Below, piece after piece: positions 39,100-49,592 of a DNA stretch of 64,000 nucleotides. The notes below the pieces were generated by a model, which saw only the letters and a list, made by a program, of their open reading frames with translations, did no database searches and was not told the origin of the DNA. Position 1 is the stretch's first letter. Each line of letters opens with the position of its first letter. The stretch is taken from NCBI GenBank assembly GCA_902567685.1, contig CACFNH010000002.1, forward strand, positions 106,268-170,267, written 5' to 3'. The stretch is from an uncultured Pelagibacteraceae bacterium (GTDB taxonomy: Bacteria > Pseudomonadota > Alphaproteobacteria > Pelagibacterales > Pelagibacteraceae). Made by a program: the position numbers and the translations under genes.

Positions 39100-40193
39100 T
39101 TAAGTCTAAATTTTCTTTCTAAATGTCTTAGTTTACCTTCAGTAGAATCGTGATCAATATAACAGCCCTTTAAATGTCTTCTTCCCTCATTAGGATTAAA
39201 TTCTGTTCTACCATGTAAGGTTCGATAATTATCAAATATTATTAGATCACCTTGGGACATTTTAAATCTAATTTCAAATTTTTTTGACTCACACATCAAT
39301 GAAAACAACTTTCTAGCTTTATAAAATTTTTCAAGTTTTCTTTTTTCCAGAATAGGAACATAATCTAGTCTGCTACTATGTCTAATTTGAACGACTTCTC
39401 CTTTATTATTTAGCTCAATTAATTCTCCCCAATTTTCAAGTATTATGCTCTTGTCTTTAAATCTAAACCTGACTTTTGTTTTAGTTAAAATATTAAATAA
39501 ATCTTTGTAATTTTTTCTCATATAATCAGCTACTGCAAAACCATCTACTATTGTTGAAAATCCTCCTTTAACTTTATTTTCTATACAATGTAAAAGTTGA
39601 ACACATGGAATTGGTTTTCTATAAGGATTATCAGTGTGAGCTTTTAAAGAGCGAGAGGTGTATGCAAGATCATTTGCATTGGGCATAGACCTAACTGTAA
39701 AATACACTCCCCAATTAGTTGGTCTAATAACTCCGATTGAATTAGCAAATTTAACTAGAAAATTTTCATATATAGGGGTGTCTTTTATAATTACAAAACC
39801 ATACTTATAAAAATCTTGAAGGAAATTGTATGTTTTTTTCTTTTCAAACATATCTTTGTTGTATTTTGTAAATGGCATTTTTTTTAATTTTGAATCCCAA
39901 AGCAGAATACTATTGTAAGGTTTGTCTTCCTTCAGTTCATAAATCAAATCTTTAACTTTATAATTAGATTTAACACCGTCAGTAAACTCTACTTTTAGGG
40001 AATTTTTATCAATTGAAGTTTTCTTTATCTTAATTTTATAATTAAGATCTGAAGGATCATAGAGTCTTTGATCAGTATTCTTGTCTATTAAATTTTTAGA
40101 TTTGGCTCTTTCACGAAGCCAAAAAGGGTGTATTTCTAAATTTTTTTTTGGTAATTTTAAATAAACCTTCTTTTTAGCAACTTCGATTCTCAT
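39087..40193 (-). CDS. Gamma-butyrobetaine hydroxylase-like 2OG/Fe(II) dioxygenase (TmpA-like)
   Basis: A 368-residue enzyme with an N-terminal DUF971-like domain (IHPFWLRER; residues about 15-90) and a TauD/GBBH catalytic domain. The iron facial triad is His186-x-Asp188 (KAHTDNPYR) and His327 (TLHGRTEF), with Arg338 or Arg339 for 2-oxoglutarate. This architecture is shared by gamma-butyrobetaine hydroxylase and by TmpA, which hydroxylates 2-trimethylaminoethylphosphonate. The coupled HD-domain gene favours the phosphonate role over carnitine synthesis. Confidence 0.85.
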   Translation of the reverse strand: MRIEVAKKKVYLKLPKKNLEIHPFWLRERAKSKNLIDKNTDQRLYDPSDLNYKIKIKKTSIDKNSLKVEFTDGVKSNYKVKDLIYELKEDKPYNSILLWDSKLKKMPFTKYNKDMFEKKKTYNFLQDFYKYGFVIIKDTPIYENFLVKFANSIGVIRPTNWGVYFTVRSMPNANDLAYTSRSLKAHTDNPYRKPIPCVQLLHCIENKVKGGFSTIVDGFAVADYMRKNYKDLFNILTKTKVRFRFKDKSIILENWGELIELNNKGEVVQIRHSSRLDYVPILEKRKLEKFYKARKLFSLMCESKKFEIRFKMSQGDLIIFDNYRTLHGRTEFNPNEGRRHLKGCYIDHDSTEGKLRHLERKFRLKWKK

Positions 40194-40213
40194 ACTGAAA
40201 ATGTATATCAGTA
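40193..40213. promoter_or_regulatory. Inverted repeat between rpoD and the dioxygenase gene
   Basis: TACTGA (40193-40198) and TCAGTA (40208-40213) form a perfect six-base dyad around a nine-base centre in the 24-base gap after rpoD, touching the dioxygenase start codon. It could be an operator for the dioxygenase-HD pair. The stem is too AT-rich to be a convincing terminator. Confidence 0.3.
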
Positions 40214-40217
40214 TAAA

Positions 40218-42077
40218 TTATTTTTCTAGAAAACTTTTTAGTTGCTTAGAACGACTCGGGTGTTTAAGTTTTCTTAGTGCTTTTGCCTCTATTTGTCTTA
40301 TTCTTTCCCTTGTAACTGAAAACTGGAGACCTACCTCTTCTAATGTATGGTCAGTATTCATTCCTATGCCGAATCGCATTCTTAAAACTCTTTCTTCTCT
40401 TGGAGTAAGTGAGGCTAATATTTTAGTTGTAGACTCTCCTAAGTTTGATTGTATTGCTGTATCAAGAGGCTGTAATGCATTTTTATCTTCTATAAAATCT
40501 CCTAGACTACTATCTTCTTCATCTCCTACAGGAGTTTCTAATGAAACAGGTTCTTTAGCGATCTTTAAAACTTTTCTTACTTTTTCTAAAGGCATTGCAA
40601 GTTTTTTAGCTAACTCTTCAGGAGTAGGCTCTCTACCAAACTCACTCATTATTTGTCTTTGAGTTCTAACAATCTTATTGATTGTCTCTATCATATGAAC
40701 AGGAATTCTTATTGTTCTAGCTTGATCAGCGATTGATCTAGTTATAGCTTGTCTGATCCACCAAGTGGCATAGGTAGAGAATTTATACCCTCTTCTATAT
40801 TCAAATTTATCAACTGCTTTCATTAATCCAATATTTCCTTCTTGAATTAAATCTAAGAATTGTAATCCTCTGTTAGTATATTTTTTTGCAATTGAGATAA
40901 CCAATCTGAGATTGGCTTCGACCATCTCTTTTTTAGCTATGCGAGATTCTCTTTCTCCTTTTTGAATCCTGCTGACTAACTTTTTAAATTCCCCGACAGA
41001 AAGACCTATTTTTTTACTAAACTCTACCAGTCTATCTTTAATCTCATTAAAATCTTTTTTAAATTTTTTAAAAAAAGATTTCCAAATTTTATTTTCTTTT
41101 AAAAAACTTTCAAATTTAGGATTTATCTCATTTCCAATATAATATTTTAAAAATTCCTCTCTACTTATTTTATTATCAATAGCCAATCTAAGCAAAACAC
41201 CTTCTAGTGAAACAATCTTTTTATTTTCCTTATAATGTAATTGCACTAACTCTTCTACAACACTTGGAGCAAGTTGAAGATTTTTAAAGTTGTCTACTAA
41301 AACTGTTTGAATTTTTTTAAAATTTTTATTTTTTGAAACAGAAAGTTCTTTTGACATTAATATACAATCAAGTTTTTCTTTCTGATATTTTTGTAATTTT
41401 ATATAGTTTTTATTTAAGTTAGTTATGATGTTTATTATTTTAGGTTTAATCTCTTCTTCCATTTTGGCAAGGGAAATATTAAACTCATCTTCTTCAGTAG
41501 TATTTTCTTCTGAAGATTCTTGCTTATTAGACTCATCATCTTCTTTATTAGATTTTTTTTCTTTTTTAGATTTTTCAGTGTTCTCTTCAGACGACTCGAA
41601 ATCTTCATAAGTAGAGTCAATGTCAATTATATCTCTTACCAATAATTGATTGCTCTCTAGTTGTTCCTTCCACTCATATATTTTTTTGGCTACTAGAGGG
41701 CTTTGTGTTAATGCATTAATCATAACATCTTTTCCAGCTTCTATTCTTTTTGCAATTGCAATTTCACCTTCTCGAGAAAGCAGCTCAACTCCTCCCATCT
41801 CTCTAAGATACATTCTGATGGGGTCATCACTTTTTTCTGTTAATTTATCTTCAGTAGCGTTAGAAGGTTCTTTCTTTTTATTGGATTGAAATTGAGATTT
41901 TTTTTCTACAAGTGTAACACTGTTATCTGCAATTACTAAAAAAGCCTTTTCGACATTCTCAATCGAGCTTCCTCTTTTACCCAAGGACTTTCCAAGTTCC
42001 TCATATGTAATAAACCCTCGATTTTTTCCTTTATCGAGAAGTCTTTCAAAAGATTTTGTTATTAATTTTTCTACCAT
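40218..42077 (-). CDS. rpoD: Primary sigma factor RpoD (sigma-70)
   Basis: Housekeeping sigma factor of 619 residues from the ATG at 42077. It contains region 1.1, region 1.2 ([21 protein letters not shown], in parts), an acidic low-complexity stretch (about residues 130-190, rich in Glu, Ser and Lys), regions 2.1-2.4 ([33 protein letters not shown]), region 3, and region 4 with [13 protein letters not shown] and the helix-turn-helix [17 protein letters not shown]. It is the last gene of yqeY-dnaG-rpoD. A TTG at 42086 is an unlikely start. Confidence 0.97.
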   Translation of the reverse strand: MVEKLITKSFERLLDKGKNRGFITYEELGKSLGKRGSSIENVEKAFLVIADNSVTLVEKKSQFQSNKKKEPSNATEDKLTEKSDDPIRMYLREMGGVELLSREGEIAIAKRIEAGKDVMINALTQSPLVAKKIYEWKEQLESNQLLVRDIIDIDSTYEDFESSEENTEKSKKEKKSNKEDDESNKQESSEENTTEEDEFNISLAKMEEEIKPKIINIITNLNKNYIKLQKYQKEKLDCILMSKELSVSKNKNFKKIQTVLVDNFKNLQLAPSVVEELVQLHYKENKKIVSLEGVLLRLAIDNKISREEFLKYYIGNEINPKFESFLKENKIWKSFFKKFKKDFNEIKDRLVEFSKKIGLSVGEFKKLVSRIQKGERESRIAKKEMVEANLRLVISIAKKYTNRGLQFLDLIQEGNIGLMKAVDKFEYRRGYKFSTYATWWIRQAITRSIADQARTIRIPVHMIETINKIVRTQRQIMSEFGREPTPEELAKKLAMPLEKVRKVLKIAKEPVSLETPVGDEEDSSLGDFIEDKNALQPLDTAIQSNLGESTTKILASLTPREERVLRMRFGIGMNTDHTLEEVGLQFSVTRERIRQIEAKALRKLKHPSRSKQLKSFLEK

Positions 42078-42144
42078 GAAAAGCAAAATTTAAATCAATG
42101 CGCCTGATATATATAGTGTCAATTTCTAAAAAATCTATCTATTT

Positions 42145-43929
42145 TTATTCCCTATTTAATTGACTTTTGAGCTTAATTAGCTCGGAGTAGGAATTTTCAT
42201 CTAGATTTTTTACCGCTTTATTCTCCAAAAGCTGAATTTTCTTTAAATGATTCATTTCCTTTAGTTCTTCTAACAACTCTTCAAGAAACATCAGTTTTTC
42301 TTTTTCATTTTTATCGATAATAATATTTTTTAATATAGAATTTTTTTCAATATTGTCGATAAGCTCTTTAAAATTAACATAAATTTTTGTTTTAATTTTA
42401 TCTTCACTAACCTCTTCTAAAACAAGTTTAATTATCTTGTCTTTTAAAATATTATTTTCTTTATTTGAAAACTGTATTTCTGACAATTCTTCTTTTTTTA
42501 AACTTACAATATCGAGATTATGAATCATAATAAGTAAAATGGAATGTTCTTTAATTTGTTCTTTCGAAAAAGAGTTTCTCTGTTTATGAAGCTCTTTTGT
42601 TTCATTAAGAATTTTATAATCTTTTTTTGAATATTTTTTAAAGTTATATTTAAAACTCTGAATTGGTGTAAAACTTCTAATATTATTTAGAAAACCTTCC
42701 AATATGTATTTTCTTAAAGTTTCATCTTTTATAGAAAAACATAGATTTTTTAATTTTTTTTCAAATTTTGATATTGAGAATGGATTCTTTTGATCTATCT
42801 CTTTAGAGTATATTCTCCAAATATAAGACTGTATTATTTCTTTTGATTTTAAAAAATCTACAAATTTTTCTTTTCCATTCTTTTTTACAAAATCATCAGG
42901 ATCTTCCCCTTTAGGTAAAATAGAAAAATAAATTTTATTATCCTCATTGATTAATGAAATTAATCTTTCAGCTGCTCTTAATGCAGCGCTTTGCCCGCTT
43001 TCATCTCCATCAAGACAAACAACTGGGTCTGAAAAAAATCTCCAAATCAGTTGAATTTGATTTTCTGTGATCGCTATTCCTGAATTAGAAACTACATTTT
43101 TTATACCTTTGGAATACAAACTAATAACATCCATATATCCTTCAACTATTATAACTTCTTTTGTATTGGATTTTTCAAATTTAGCGTTGTCTAAATTAAA
43201 AATTATTCTTCCTTTTTTATAAAATTCTGTTTCTGGCGAGTTTATATATTTTGCAAGTCTACTATCTTTTTTTAATATTCTTCCTCCAAATGCTATGGTC
43301 TCACCCTTAAGGTTGTTAATTGGAAAAATAATTCTAGAATTAAATCTATTTATAAATTTACCTGTTTTTTCATTTTTATAAAATAGTCCAGTTAATTTTA
43401 TATCTTCCTCATTAAATTTTTTTAAAATAATATTATAAAAATCACTTTTCCAAGGAACAAATCCTAATCTAAATTTTTTTATAATTTCGTCTTGTACGCC
43501 TCTTTTTCTTAAATAATTTAAGGCAACAACGTTTTCTGACTGAAAAAGTTGTTTGTTAAAGAATTCAGAATACTCACTTAATATATCTTTATATATTTGA
43601 TATCTCTTTTCTCTTTTTTCATCTAAATTTGAAAACTTGTAGGGTTGCATGCCAGCTTCTGATGCTAAAATTTTAACAGCTTCACCAAACCCAATTGATT
43701 TTGTTTTCATTAAAAAATCAAAAATATTTCCGTGTTCTCCTGAGCTAAAACAATGATAAAAACCTTTTTCATCACTTACAGTAAATGATGGTGTTTTTTC
43801 ATTTTTAAAAGGTGAAAGGCCTATAAATTCTTTTCCTCTTTTTTTAAGCTGAACTGATTTTCCAACTACTTGAGAAACTTTTATTCTCAATTTAATTTCC
43901 TCAAGATAATCTTTCGGGTATTTCATCAT
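42145..43929 (-). CDS. dnaG: DNA primase with degenerate zinc-binding domain
   Basis: Synthesises RNA primers at the replication fork. It has 594 residues: N-terminal CHC2-like domain, TOPRIM catalytic core (VIIVEGYMDVISLY, CLDGDESGQSAALRA) and a helicase-binding C-terminal region. In the N-terminal domain three of the four usual zinc ligands are replaced: GLSPFKNEKTPSF has Ser39 and Lys42 in place of Cys and His, and YHCFSSGEHG keeps only Cys60, with Ser63 for the last Cys. The fold motifs around them are kept. Two adjacent ATGs (43929, 43926) are possible starts. Confidence 0.96.
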   Translation of the reverse strand: MMKYPKDYLEEIKLRIKVSQVVGKSVQLKKRGKEFIGLSPFKNEKTPSFTVSDEKGFYHCFSSGEHGNIFDFLMKTKSIGFGEAVKILASEAGMQPYKFSNLDEKREKRYQIYKDILSEYSEFFNKQLFQSENVVALNYLRKRGVQDEIIKKFRLGFVPWKSDFYNIILKKFNEEDIKLTGLFYKNEKTGKFINRFNSRIIFPINNLKGETIAFGGRILKKDSRLAKYINSPETEFYKKGRIIFNLDNAKFEKSNTKEVIIVEGYMDVISLYSKGIKNVVSNSGIAITENQIQLIWRFFSDPVVCLDGDESGQSAALRAAERLISLINEDNKIYFSILPKGEDPDDFVKKNGKEKFVDFLKSKEIIQSYIWRIYSKEIDQKNPFSISKFEKKLKNLCFSIKDETLRKYILEGFLNNIRSFTPIQSFKYNFKKYSKKDYKILNETKELHKQRNSFSKEQIKEHSILLIMIHNLDIVSLKKEELSEIQFSNKENNILKDKIIKLVLEEVSEDKIKTKIYVNFKELIDNIEKNSILKNIIIDKNEKEKLMFLEELLEELKEMNHLKKIQLLENKAVKNLDENSYSELIKLKSQLNRE

Positions 43930-43931
43930 AA

Positions 43932-44387
43932 TTATTTTAATATTTCTTTTATTATCGAGCTGACCTTTGAAAAATCTAATACATCCCCATGTTTAGATTT
44001 TAATTCTCCCATGACTTTGCCCATATCCTTAATAGAGCTAGCTCCAACTTTTTTTACAACTTCTTCACATATTTTCTTTGTATCTTCCTGCCCAAGCTGT
44101 TTTGGAAGAAACAGGCTAATTACTTCGATCTCTTTGATTTCAGCGTCCAGCAAATCCTTTCGGCCAGCTTTTTTGTAAGCTTCACAAGAATCGTTTCTTT
44201 GTTTGATCATCTTTTTCAGGATACTAATAATGTCTCCATCGCTAAGGTTTTTTTTATCCTTTGTTCTACTGGCGATCAAAGCATCCTTTATTGCTGAAAC
44301 AATAAGTCTTAAAGTGGGGAATACATTTTTGTCTTTGTTTTTTAAAGCCTCATTGAGCTTATCTTCTATTTTTTTTTGAAGAGACAT
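43932..44387 (-). CDS. yqeY: GatB/YqeY-domain protein
   Basis: A 151-residue helical protein similar to the C-terminal tRNA-binding domain of GatB (KLNEALKNKDKNVFPTLRLI, LSDGDIISILKKMIKQRNDS, KDMGKVMGELKSKHG). Its precise role is unknown; it is commonly encoded just before dnaG and rpoD, as here, with two bases separating it from dnaG. Confidence 0.92.
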   Translation of the reverse strand: MSLQKKIEDKLNEALKNKDKNVFPTLRLIVSAIKDALIASRTKDKKNLSDGDIISILKKMIKQRNDSCEAYKKAGRKDLLDAEIKEIEVISLFLPKQLGQEDTKKICEEVVKKVGASSIKDMGKVMGELKSKHGDVLDFSKVSSIIKEILK

Positions 44388-44446
44388 AACTTAAATTTAC
44401 CAAAATACTTTAATCACAATTTTAATCTAAAATAAAAAGATCTTTC

Positions 44447-44475
44447 TTGACGATTATATTTCTATCTCATATGTT
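44447..44475 (+). promoter_or_regulatory. Candidate carAB promoter
   Basis: TTGACG (44447-44452), a 17-base spacer and TATGTT (44470-44475) lie in the 129-base gap between yqeY and carA and would give a leader of roughly 35 bases. No riboswitch fold was recognised. Confidence 0.5.
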
Positions 44476-44516
44476 TCGCAAAATCATGTTTATAAGTTTT
44501 TGCTTTAACTTATGAG

Positions 44517-45725
44517 TTGTATTTGAAGCAGATTGGTCAAAATATAAACTCTAATAAAAATCTCAAAAAGATCGATTCCACTGCTATTTTAGTTCTTCAA
44601 AACGGTAAGTTTTTTAGAGGCTTAGGTTTAGGTTACCAAGGCACCGCTACTGGCGAGGTTTGTTTCAACACATCAATTACTGGTTATCAAGAAATAATTT
44701 CAGATCCTTCATATGCTGATCAAATCATCAATTTTACTTTTCCTCACGTAGGAAATGTTGGAACTAATAAAGAAGATCACGAATCTGATAAAGTATGGAC
44801 TAAAGGAGTGATAATAAACACTGAGATAACAAATCCTTCTAACTACAGATCACTAAAACACTTAGATCAATGGTTAAAAAAGAATAAAATTGTTGGAATA
44901 ACTGGAGTTGATACAAGAAGCTTAACAAATATAATTAGAGACAAAGGTGCTCCCAAAGGAACAATATCTTTTTTTAAAAAAAAAAAATTAAACATAAATA
45001 AGCTTCTTAAAATTACTCAAAAATGGAGTGGACTTAAAAATTTGGATTTAGCAAAAAAAGTAACAACTAAGAAAAATTATGTATGGCAAAATTTTAAAAC
45101 TTGGAAAAAAGAAGATGGTTTTCTAAAAAATAATAAAAAACTTCTACATGTTGTTGCGATTGATTATGGAATTAAAAAAAATATTTTAAGATATTTTTCA
45201 GATTTTAACTGTAAAATTACAATCGTTTCATGTAAGACAAATTCATCTGACATAATTAAGCTTAAACCTAACGGAATATTTTTATCAAATGGTCCAGGGG
45301 ATCCAGCTGCTACTGGCAAATATGCAATATCAATAATTCAAGAATTAATTAAAAATAATTTACCAGTTTTTGGTATTTGTTTAGGTCATCAGCTGCTTGC
45401 TCTAGCTTTAGGTGCAAAAACTGAAAAAATGAAACTGGGTCATAGAGGAGCTAATCATCCTGTTAAAAATTTAATTGCAGGTAATGTAGAAATAACTAGT
45501 CAGAATCATGGTTTTGAAGTTGTAAAAAAAAGTTTACCAAAGCATGTCCGGGTTACTCATCATTCTCTTTTTGATAATAGCATTGAGGGAATTGAATTAA
45601 AAAATAAACCAGTTTTTTCTGTTCAATATCATCCTGAGTCTAATCCTGGACCTCAAGATAGCGTTTATTTGTTTAAAAAATTTGTAAAAAGTATGAAAAA
45701 AAATGCCAAAAAGAAAAGATATTAA
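44517..45725 (+). CDS. carA: Carbamoyl-phosphate synthase small subunit
   Basis: Glutamine amidotransferase subunit that supplies ammonia to CarB for pyrimidine and arginine synthesis. It has 402 residues with N-terminal domain ([19 protein letters not shown]) and class I glutaminase with nucleophile Cys in [13 protein letters not shown] and the [10 protein letters not shown] motif. No ATG occurs in frame before the conserved region, so translation must start at TTG (44517 or 44523) or another rare codon. The 3' end overlaps carB by 23 bases. Confidence 0.95.
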   Translation: MYLKQIGQNINSNKNLKKIDSTAILVLQNGKFFRGLGLGYQGTATGEVCFNTSITGYQEIISDPSYADQIINFTFPHVGNVGTNKEDHESDKVWTKGVIINTEITNPSNYRSLKHLDQWLKKNKIVGITGVDTRSLTNIIRDKGAPKGTISFFKKKKLNINKLLKITQKWSGLKNLDLAKKVTTKKNYVWQNFKTWKKEDGFLKNNKKLLHVVAIDYGIKKNILRYFSDFNCKITIVSCKTNSSDIIKLKPNGIFLSNGPGDPAATGKYAISIIQELIKNNLPVFGICLGHQLLALALGAKTEKMKLGHRGANHPVKNLIAGNVEITSQNHGFEVVKKSLPKHVRVTHHSLFDNSIEGIELKNKPVFSVQYHPESNPGPQDSVYLFKKFVKSMKKNAKKKRY

Positions 45726-48700
45726 AAAAATTTTAGTTGTAGGTGCTGGGCCAATTATAATTGGCCAGGCTTGTGAATTTGATTACTCAGGTACCCAAGC
45801 GTGTAAGGCTCTTAAAGATGAAGGTTTTAAAGTAATCTTAATAAATTCTAATCCAGCAACAATTATGACAGATCCTAACGTTGCTGACAAAACTTATATA
45901 GAGCCTATTACATTAGAAGTTCTTGAAAAAATTTTGATTAAAGAAAAACCTGATGCAATTTTACCAACAATGGGTGGGCAAACTGCATTAAATTTAGCAA
46001 TGGAGGCAGAAAAAAAAGGAATTCTAAAAAAATATAAGATTGAACTTATAGGCGCAAATTCAAAAGCTATAGCAAATGCTGAGGATAGGAAAAAATTTAG
46101 AAAAAATATGATCGAAATTGGCTTAGATTTACCTAAATCAAAAATATTAAATAGCTTCAAGAAAGCTTCGAAGGTTTTAAAACAAATTGGTCTACCAGCA
46201 ATCATTAGACCTGCTTTTACTCTAGGCGGTCTTGGTGGTGGTATTGCAAAAAATAGAAAAGAATTTTTTAAAATAGTAAAAAATGGTCTTCATGAATCAC
46301 CAGTAAACCAGGTCCTAGTTGAAGAATGCCTAGAAGGTTGGAAAGAGTTTGAAATGGAAGTCGTTAGAGATAAAAACGATAACTGTATAATTATTTGTTC
46401 AATTGAAAATTTGGATCCAATGGGAATTCATACAGGTGACTCAGTTACAATTGCTCCCGCACTAACCCTAACTGATAAAGAATATCAAGTGATGAGAAAC
46501 GCTTCTATTGCTTGCCTGAGAAAAATTGGAGTAGAAACTGGTGGTTCAAATGTTCAATTCGCAATAAATCCCAAAAATGGAAGAATGGTTATTATTGAAA
46601 TGAACCCAAGAGTATCAAGATCCTCTGCTTTGGCATCTAAAGCAACGGGTTTTCCTATAGCAAAAGTAGCTGCGAAGTTAGCGGTTGGATACACTTTAGA
46701 TGAATTAAAAAACGAAATTACAAAAGTAACACCTGCCTCTTTTGAGCCAACTATAGACTACGTTGTTACTAAAATTCCAAGGTTTACCTTTGAAAAGTTC
46801 TCAACTTCAGCTGCTGTTTTAGGAACGTCAATGAAGTCTGTTGGTGAAGCAATGGCAATAGGAAGAAATTTTAAAGAATCGTTACAAAAAGCTTTGGTGT
46901 CTCTAGAAACTGGGTTTTCAGGATTAGATCAAATATTTAATTTAAATAAGAAACAAATAGAGAAAAAACTTAAAGAAAATATACCAAATAAAATATTACT
47001 TGTTGGTGAAGCATTTAGAAAAAAAATAAATTTAAAAAAGATACATGCTTTATCTAAAATTGATCCTTGGTTTTTAAATCAGATTCAAGAAATCATAGAT
47101 AATGAAAATAAAATAAGAAAAAATGGTATTCCAAAATCATTTAATGAATTTAATTATATAAAATCAATAGGGTTTTCAGATAAAAGGCTGTCTGAACTTA
47201 CTAGTATTTCAGAATCAAGAATTAGAAAAAAAAGAGCTACTTTAAAAGTTTTTCCCGTTTATAAAAAAGTTGATACTTGTGCTGCAGAATTTAAATCTTT
47301 CACGCCGTATATGTATTCTACATATCAAAGAAATTTCTCTATAAATACAGAGTGTGAGGCTAATCCTTCTAATAAAAAGAAAATTATTATTCTTGGTGGC
47401 GGTCCTAATAGAATTGGCCAAGGTATTGAATTTGATTATTGTTGTTGTCAAGCTAGCTTTGCCCTCAAGGAAGCAAAATACGAAACAATAATGGTCAACT
47501 GCAACCCAGAAACAGTTTCAACAGATTATGACACTAGTGATAGATTGTACTTTGAGCCTTTAATCGAGGAATATGTTTTTAATATTATTAAAAAAGAGAA
47601 GTCTAAAGGAGATTTAAAGGGTGTCATTACTCAATTTGGAGGTCAGACTCCTATTAAACTCGCAAAATTTTTAGACAAGAATAAACTTCCTATCTTAGGG
47701 ACACAATACTCATCTATCGATCTTGCAGAAGATAGGGATAGATTTAGAAAACTTTTAGATAAGTTAAATTTAAATCAAGCTGATAGTGGAATAGCAAAAA
47801 CATTTCCTCATGCCTTAAAAATTGCTGATAAAGTTGGATTGCCTTTAATGGTAAGACCTTCTTACGTATTAGGTGGTAGGGCCATGGAAATTGTTTATGA
47901 AAAGAAACAATTAAAAGTTTTTGTAAAGGAAGCTTTCAAAGTAGCAGACAAAAATCCGATATTGATAGATAAATTTATTGATAACGCTATGGAAGTTGAT
48001 GTTGATGCAATATCTGATGGTAAAAATGTTTTTGTAGCAGGGATTATGCAGCATATAGAAGAAGCCGGAATTCATTCTGGTGACTCAGCATGTAGTCTCC
48101 CCCCAGTATCGATTAAACCTTTTTTAATAAAAGAAATCGAAAATCAAACAAAAAAATTAGCTTTAGCACTTAAGGTCAAAGGTTTTATGAACGTACAATA
48201 TGCAATCAAAAATGATAAGATATATGTTATAGAGGTTAATCCAAGAGCTAGTAGGACAGTTCCATTTGTTTCAAAAGCTAAAAACTTACCACTCGCTAAG
48301 ATAGCCTCAAGAGTAATGGCTGGAGAAAAATTAACTAATTTCAATTTAAAAAGTAAAATGAAAAATATGTTTGCGGTTAAAGAGGCAGTATTTCCATTTA
48401 ATAAATTTCCTAATAGTGATCTTTTGCTGGGACCAGAAATGAAATCTACTGGTGAAGTTATGGGTCTTGATAAAAACTTTGGAATGGCTTTTGCTAAAAG
48501 CCAAATTGCAGCTTCAAATTCTCTTCCTAAAAAGGGCTTAGCTTTTATTTCTTTAAAAAATAGTCACAAAGAGGAAGGTATAGAACTAGCTAAACAATTA
48601 ATTAATTTAAAATTTAAACTCTGCGGAACTAGAGGAACTGCAGAATATATTGGACAATTTGGTATTAAATGTAAAAAAATAAATAAAGTAAATCAGGGGT

Positions 48701-48933
48701 CTCCACATATAGTTGACATTCTTAATGCTAAAAAAATTGCTCTTGTTATCAATACTGGGGGTGGAAATAGTGAAGCTCAATTAAGTGATGCTTTAGCTTT
48801 GAGAAGAGCAACATTGGCAAATAAAGTTCCATATTGTACTAATATGTCTACCGCAAAGGTTTGTGTTGAAAGTATTAAATCTTTAAAAACTAAAGAAATT
48901 AAGGTTATATCTTTGCAAGATATAAGAAATTAA
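45703..48933 (+). CDS. carB: Carbamoyl-phosphate synthase large subunit
   Basis: A 1076-residue enzyme with two homologous ATP-grasp halves ([20 protein letters not shown] near the start; [17 protein letters not shown] near residue 565), an oligomerisation domain between them and a C-terminal MGS-like allosteric domain ([28 protein letters not shown]). Full length and intact. It converges with the 2OG oxygenase gene (four-base overlap). Confidence 0.98.
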   Translation: MPKRKDIKKILVVGAGPIIIGQACEFDYSGTQACKALKDEGFKVILINSNPATIMTDPNVADKTYIEPITLEVLEKILIKEKPDAILPTMGGQTALNLAMEAEKKGILKKYKIELIGANSKAIANAEDRKKFRKNMIEIGLDLPKSKILNSFKKASKVLKQIGLPAIIRPAFTLGGLGGGIAKNRKEFFKIVKNGLHESPVNQVLVEECLEGWKEFEMEVVRDKNDNCIIICSIENLDPMGIHTGDSVTIAPALTLTDKEYQVMRNASIACLRKIGVETGGSNVQFAINPKNGRMVIIEMNPRVSRSSALASKATGFPIAKVAAKLAVGYTLDELKNEITKVTPASFEPTIDYVVTKIPRFTFEKFSTSAAVLGTSMKSVGEAMAIGRNFKESLQKALVSLETGFSGLDQIFNLNKKQIEKKLKENIPNKILLVGEAFRKKINLKKIHALSKIDPWFLNQIQEIIDNENKIRKNGIPKSFNEFNYIKSIGFSDKRLSELTSISESRIRKKRATLKVFPVYKKVDTCAAEFKSFTPYMYSTYQRNFSINTECEANPSNKKKIIILGGGPNRIGQGIEFDYCCCQASFALKEAKYETIMVNCNPETVSTDYDTSDRLYFEPLIEEYVFNIIKKEKSKGDLKGVITQFGGQTPIKLAKFLDKNKLPILGTQYSSIDLAEDRDRFRKLLDKLNLNQADSGIAKTFPHALKIADKVGLPLMVRPSYVLGGRAMEIVYEKKQLKVFVKEAFKVADKNPILIDKFIDNAMEVDVDAISDGKNVFVAGIMQHIEEAGIHSGDSACSLPPVSIKPFLIKEIENQTKKLALALKVKGFMNVQYAIKNDKIYVIEVNPRASRTVPFVSKAKNLPLAKIASRVMAGEKLTNFNLKSKMKNMFAVKEAVFPFNKFPNSDLLLGPEMKSTGEVMGLDKNFGMAFAKSQIAASNSLPKKGLAFISLKNSHKEEGIELAKQLINLKFKLCGTRGTAEYIGQFGIKCKKINKVNQGSPHIVDILNAKKIALVINTGGGNSEAQLSDALALRRATLANKVPYCTNMSTAKVCVESIKSLKTKEIKVISLQDIRN

Positions 48934-49592
48934 TAAACTTTCCAATCAGTGGGGAAAGTAACATAATTAACCTGGATACATCTTCTCTCTTTTTTAATTT
49001 CTTTCTTCTCCATTCCATGCCAAGTATTAGATCCACTGGTAAAAAAGTAGCCATAGTTATTTTTATACGGTGCAGTTTTAACTTTATTTAGTTTCTCGTC
49101 ATAAAAATCAGTTCCAAGATTTTCAGATTCATTAAATGGATTAACAAATATCAGTGAGGACAAGAGTTTTTCTTTAATATCACAATGAGGCTTAAGCCAA
49201 AACCCTTGTCTATCACAAATAACTTCTAATCTTATGTAAGAATTTGATAAATCTTTTCCTATCAGTTCTCCTATAAATTTGTGCACTTCTTTAGAAGCAA
49301 GTTCCTCTATAAATTTTTTAAGATTTGGAAATTCATTAGCATTTTCTTTAGTGACATAGCATCTGTATTTTTTTGCTTTGCCCCCGCTTTTGATTCCTTC
49401 TCTATAAACACCTTCTCCCCCATCAAGAGCTCTTGTCCCGTCATATTTTAAATCATCCTTTCTGGGGTCAAGTATATCTGCATTACAAATTTCTTTTATT
49501 GTTTCTGGAGTTAAAGGTCCATCTATTTCCCAATGTTTGAATGGAATATCATAAGATTTTGACCTTGTTTTAAGAGCTTTAAATAATTCCAT
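48930..49592 (-). CDS. 2OG-Fe(II) oxygenase-fold protein
   Basis: A 220-residue protein with the iron-binding triad of the cupin-like 2-oxoglutarate oxygenases: His136-x-Asp138 (LKPHCDIKE) and His192 (NTWHGMEK), then Arg203/Arg204 for the co-substrate. The region between includes [20 protein letters not shown]. The substrate is unknown. It overlaps by 14 bases with the ELM1-like gene upstream and so may act on the same surface glycan or metabolite. Confidence 0.75.
   Translation of the reverse strand: MELFKALKTRSKSYDIPFKHWEIDGPLTPETIKEICNADILDPRKDDLKYDGTRALDGGEGVYREGIKSGGKAKKYRCYVTKENANEFPNLKKFIEELASKEVHKFIGELIGKDLSNSYIRLEVICDRQGFWLKPHCDIKEKLLSSLIFVNPFNESENLGTDFYDEKLNKVKTAPYKNNYGYFFTSGSNTWHGMEKKEIKKERRCIQVNYVTFPTDWKVY

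Noticed and set aside
40201..40662. A 153-codon open frame on the plus strand opposite rpoD
   Set aside because: Antisense of conserved region 4 of sigma-70, with no recognisable domain or ribosome-binding site.
44388..44516. Riboswitch or attenuator before carAB
   Set aside because: No stable stem or leader peptide of useful length could be drawn; only a promoter is supported.
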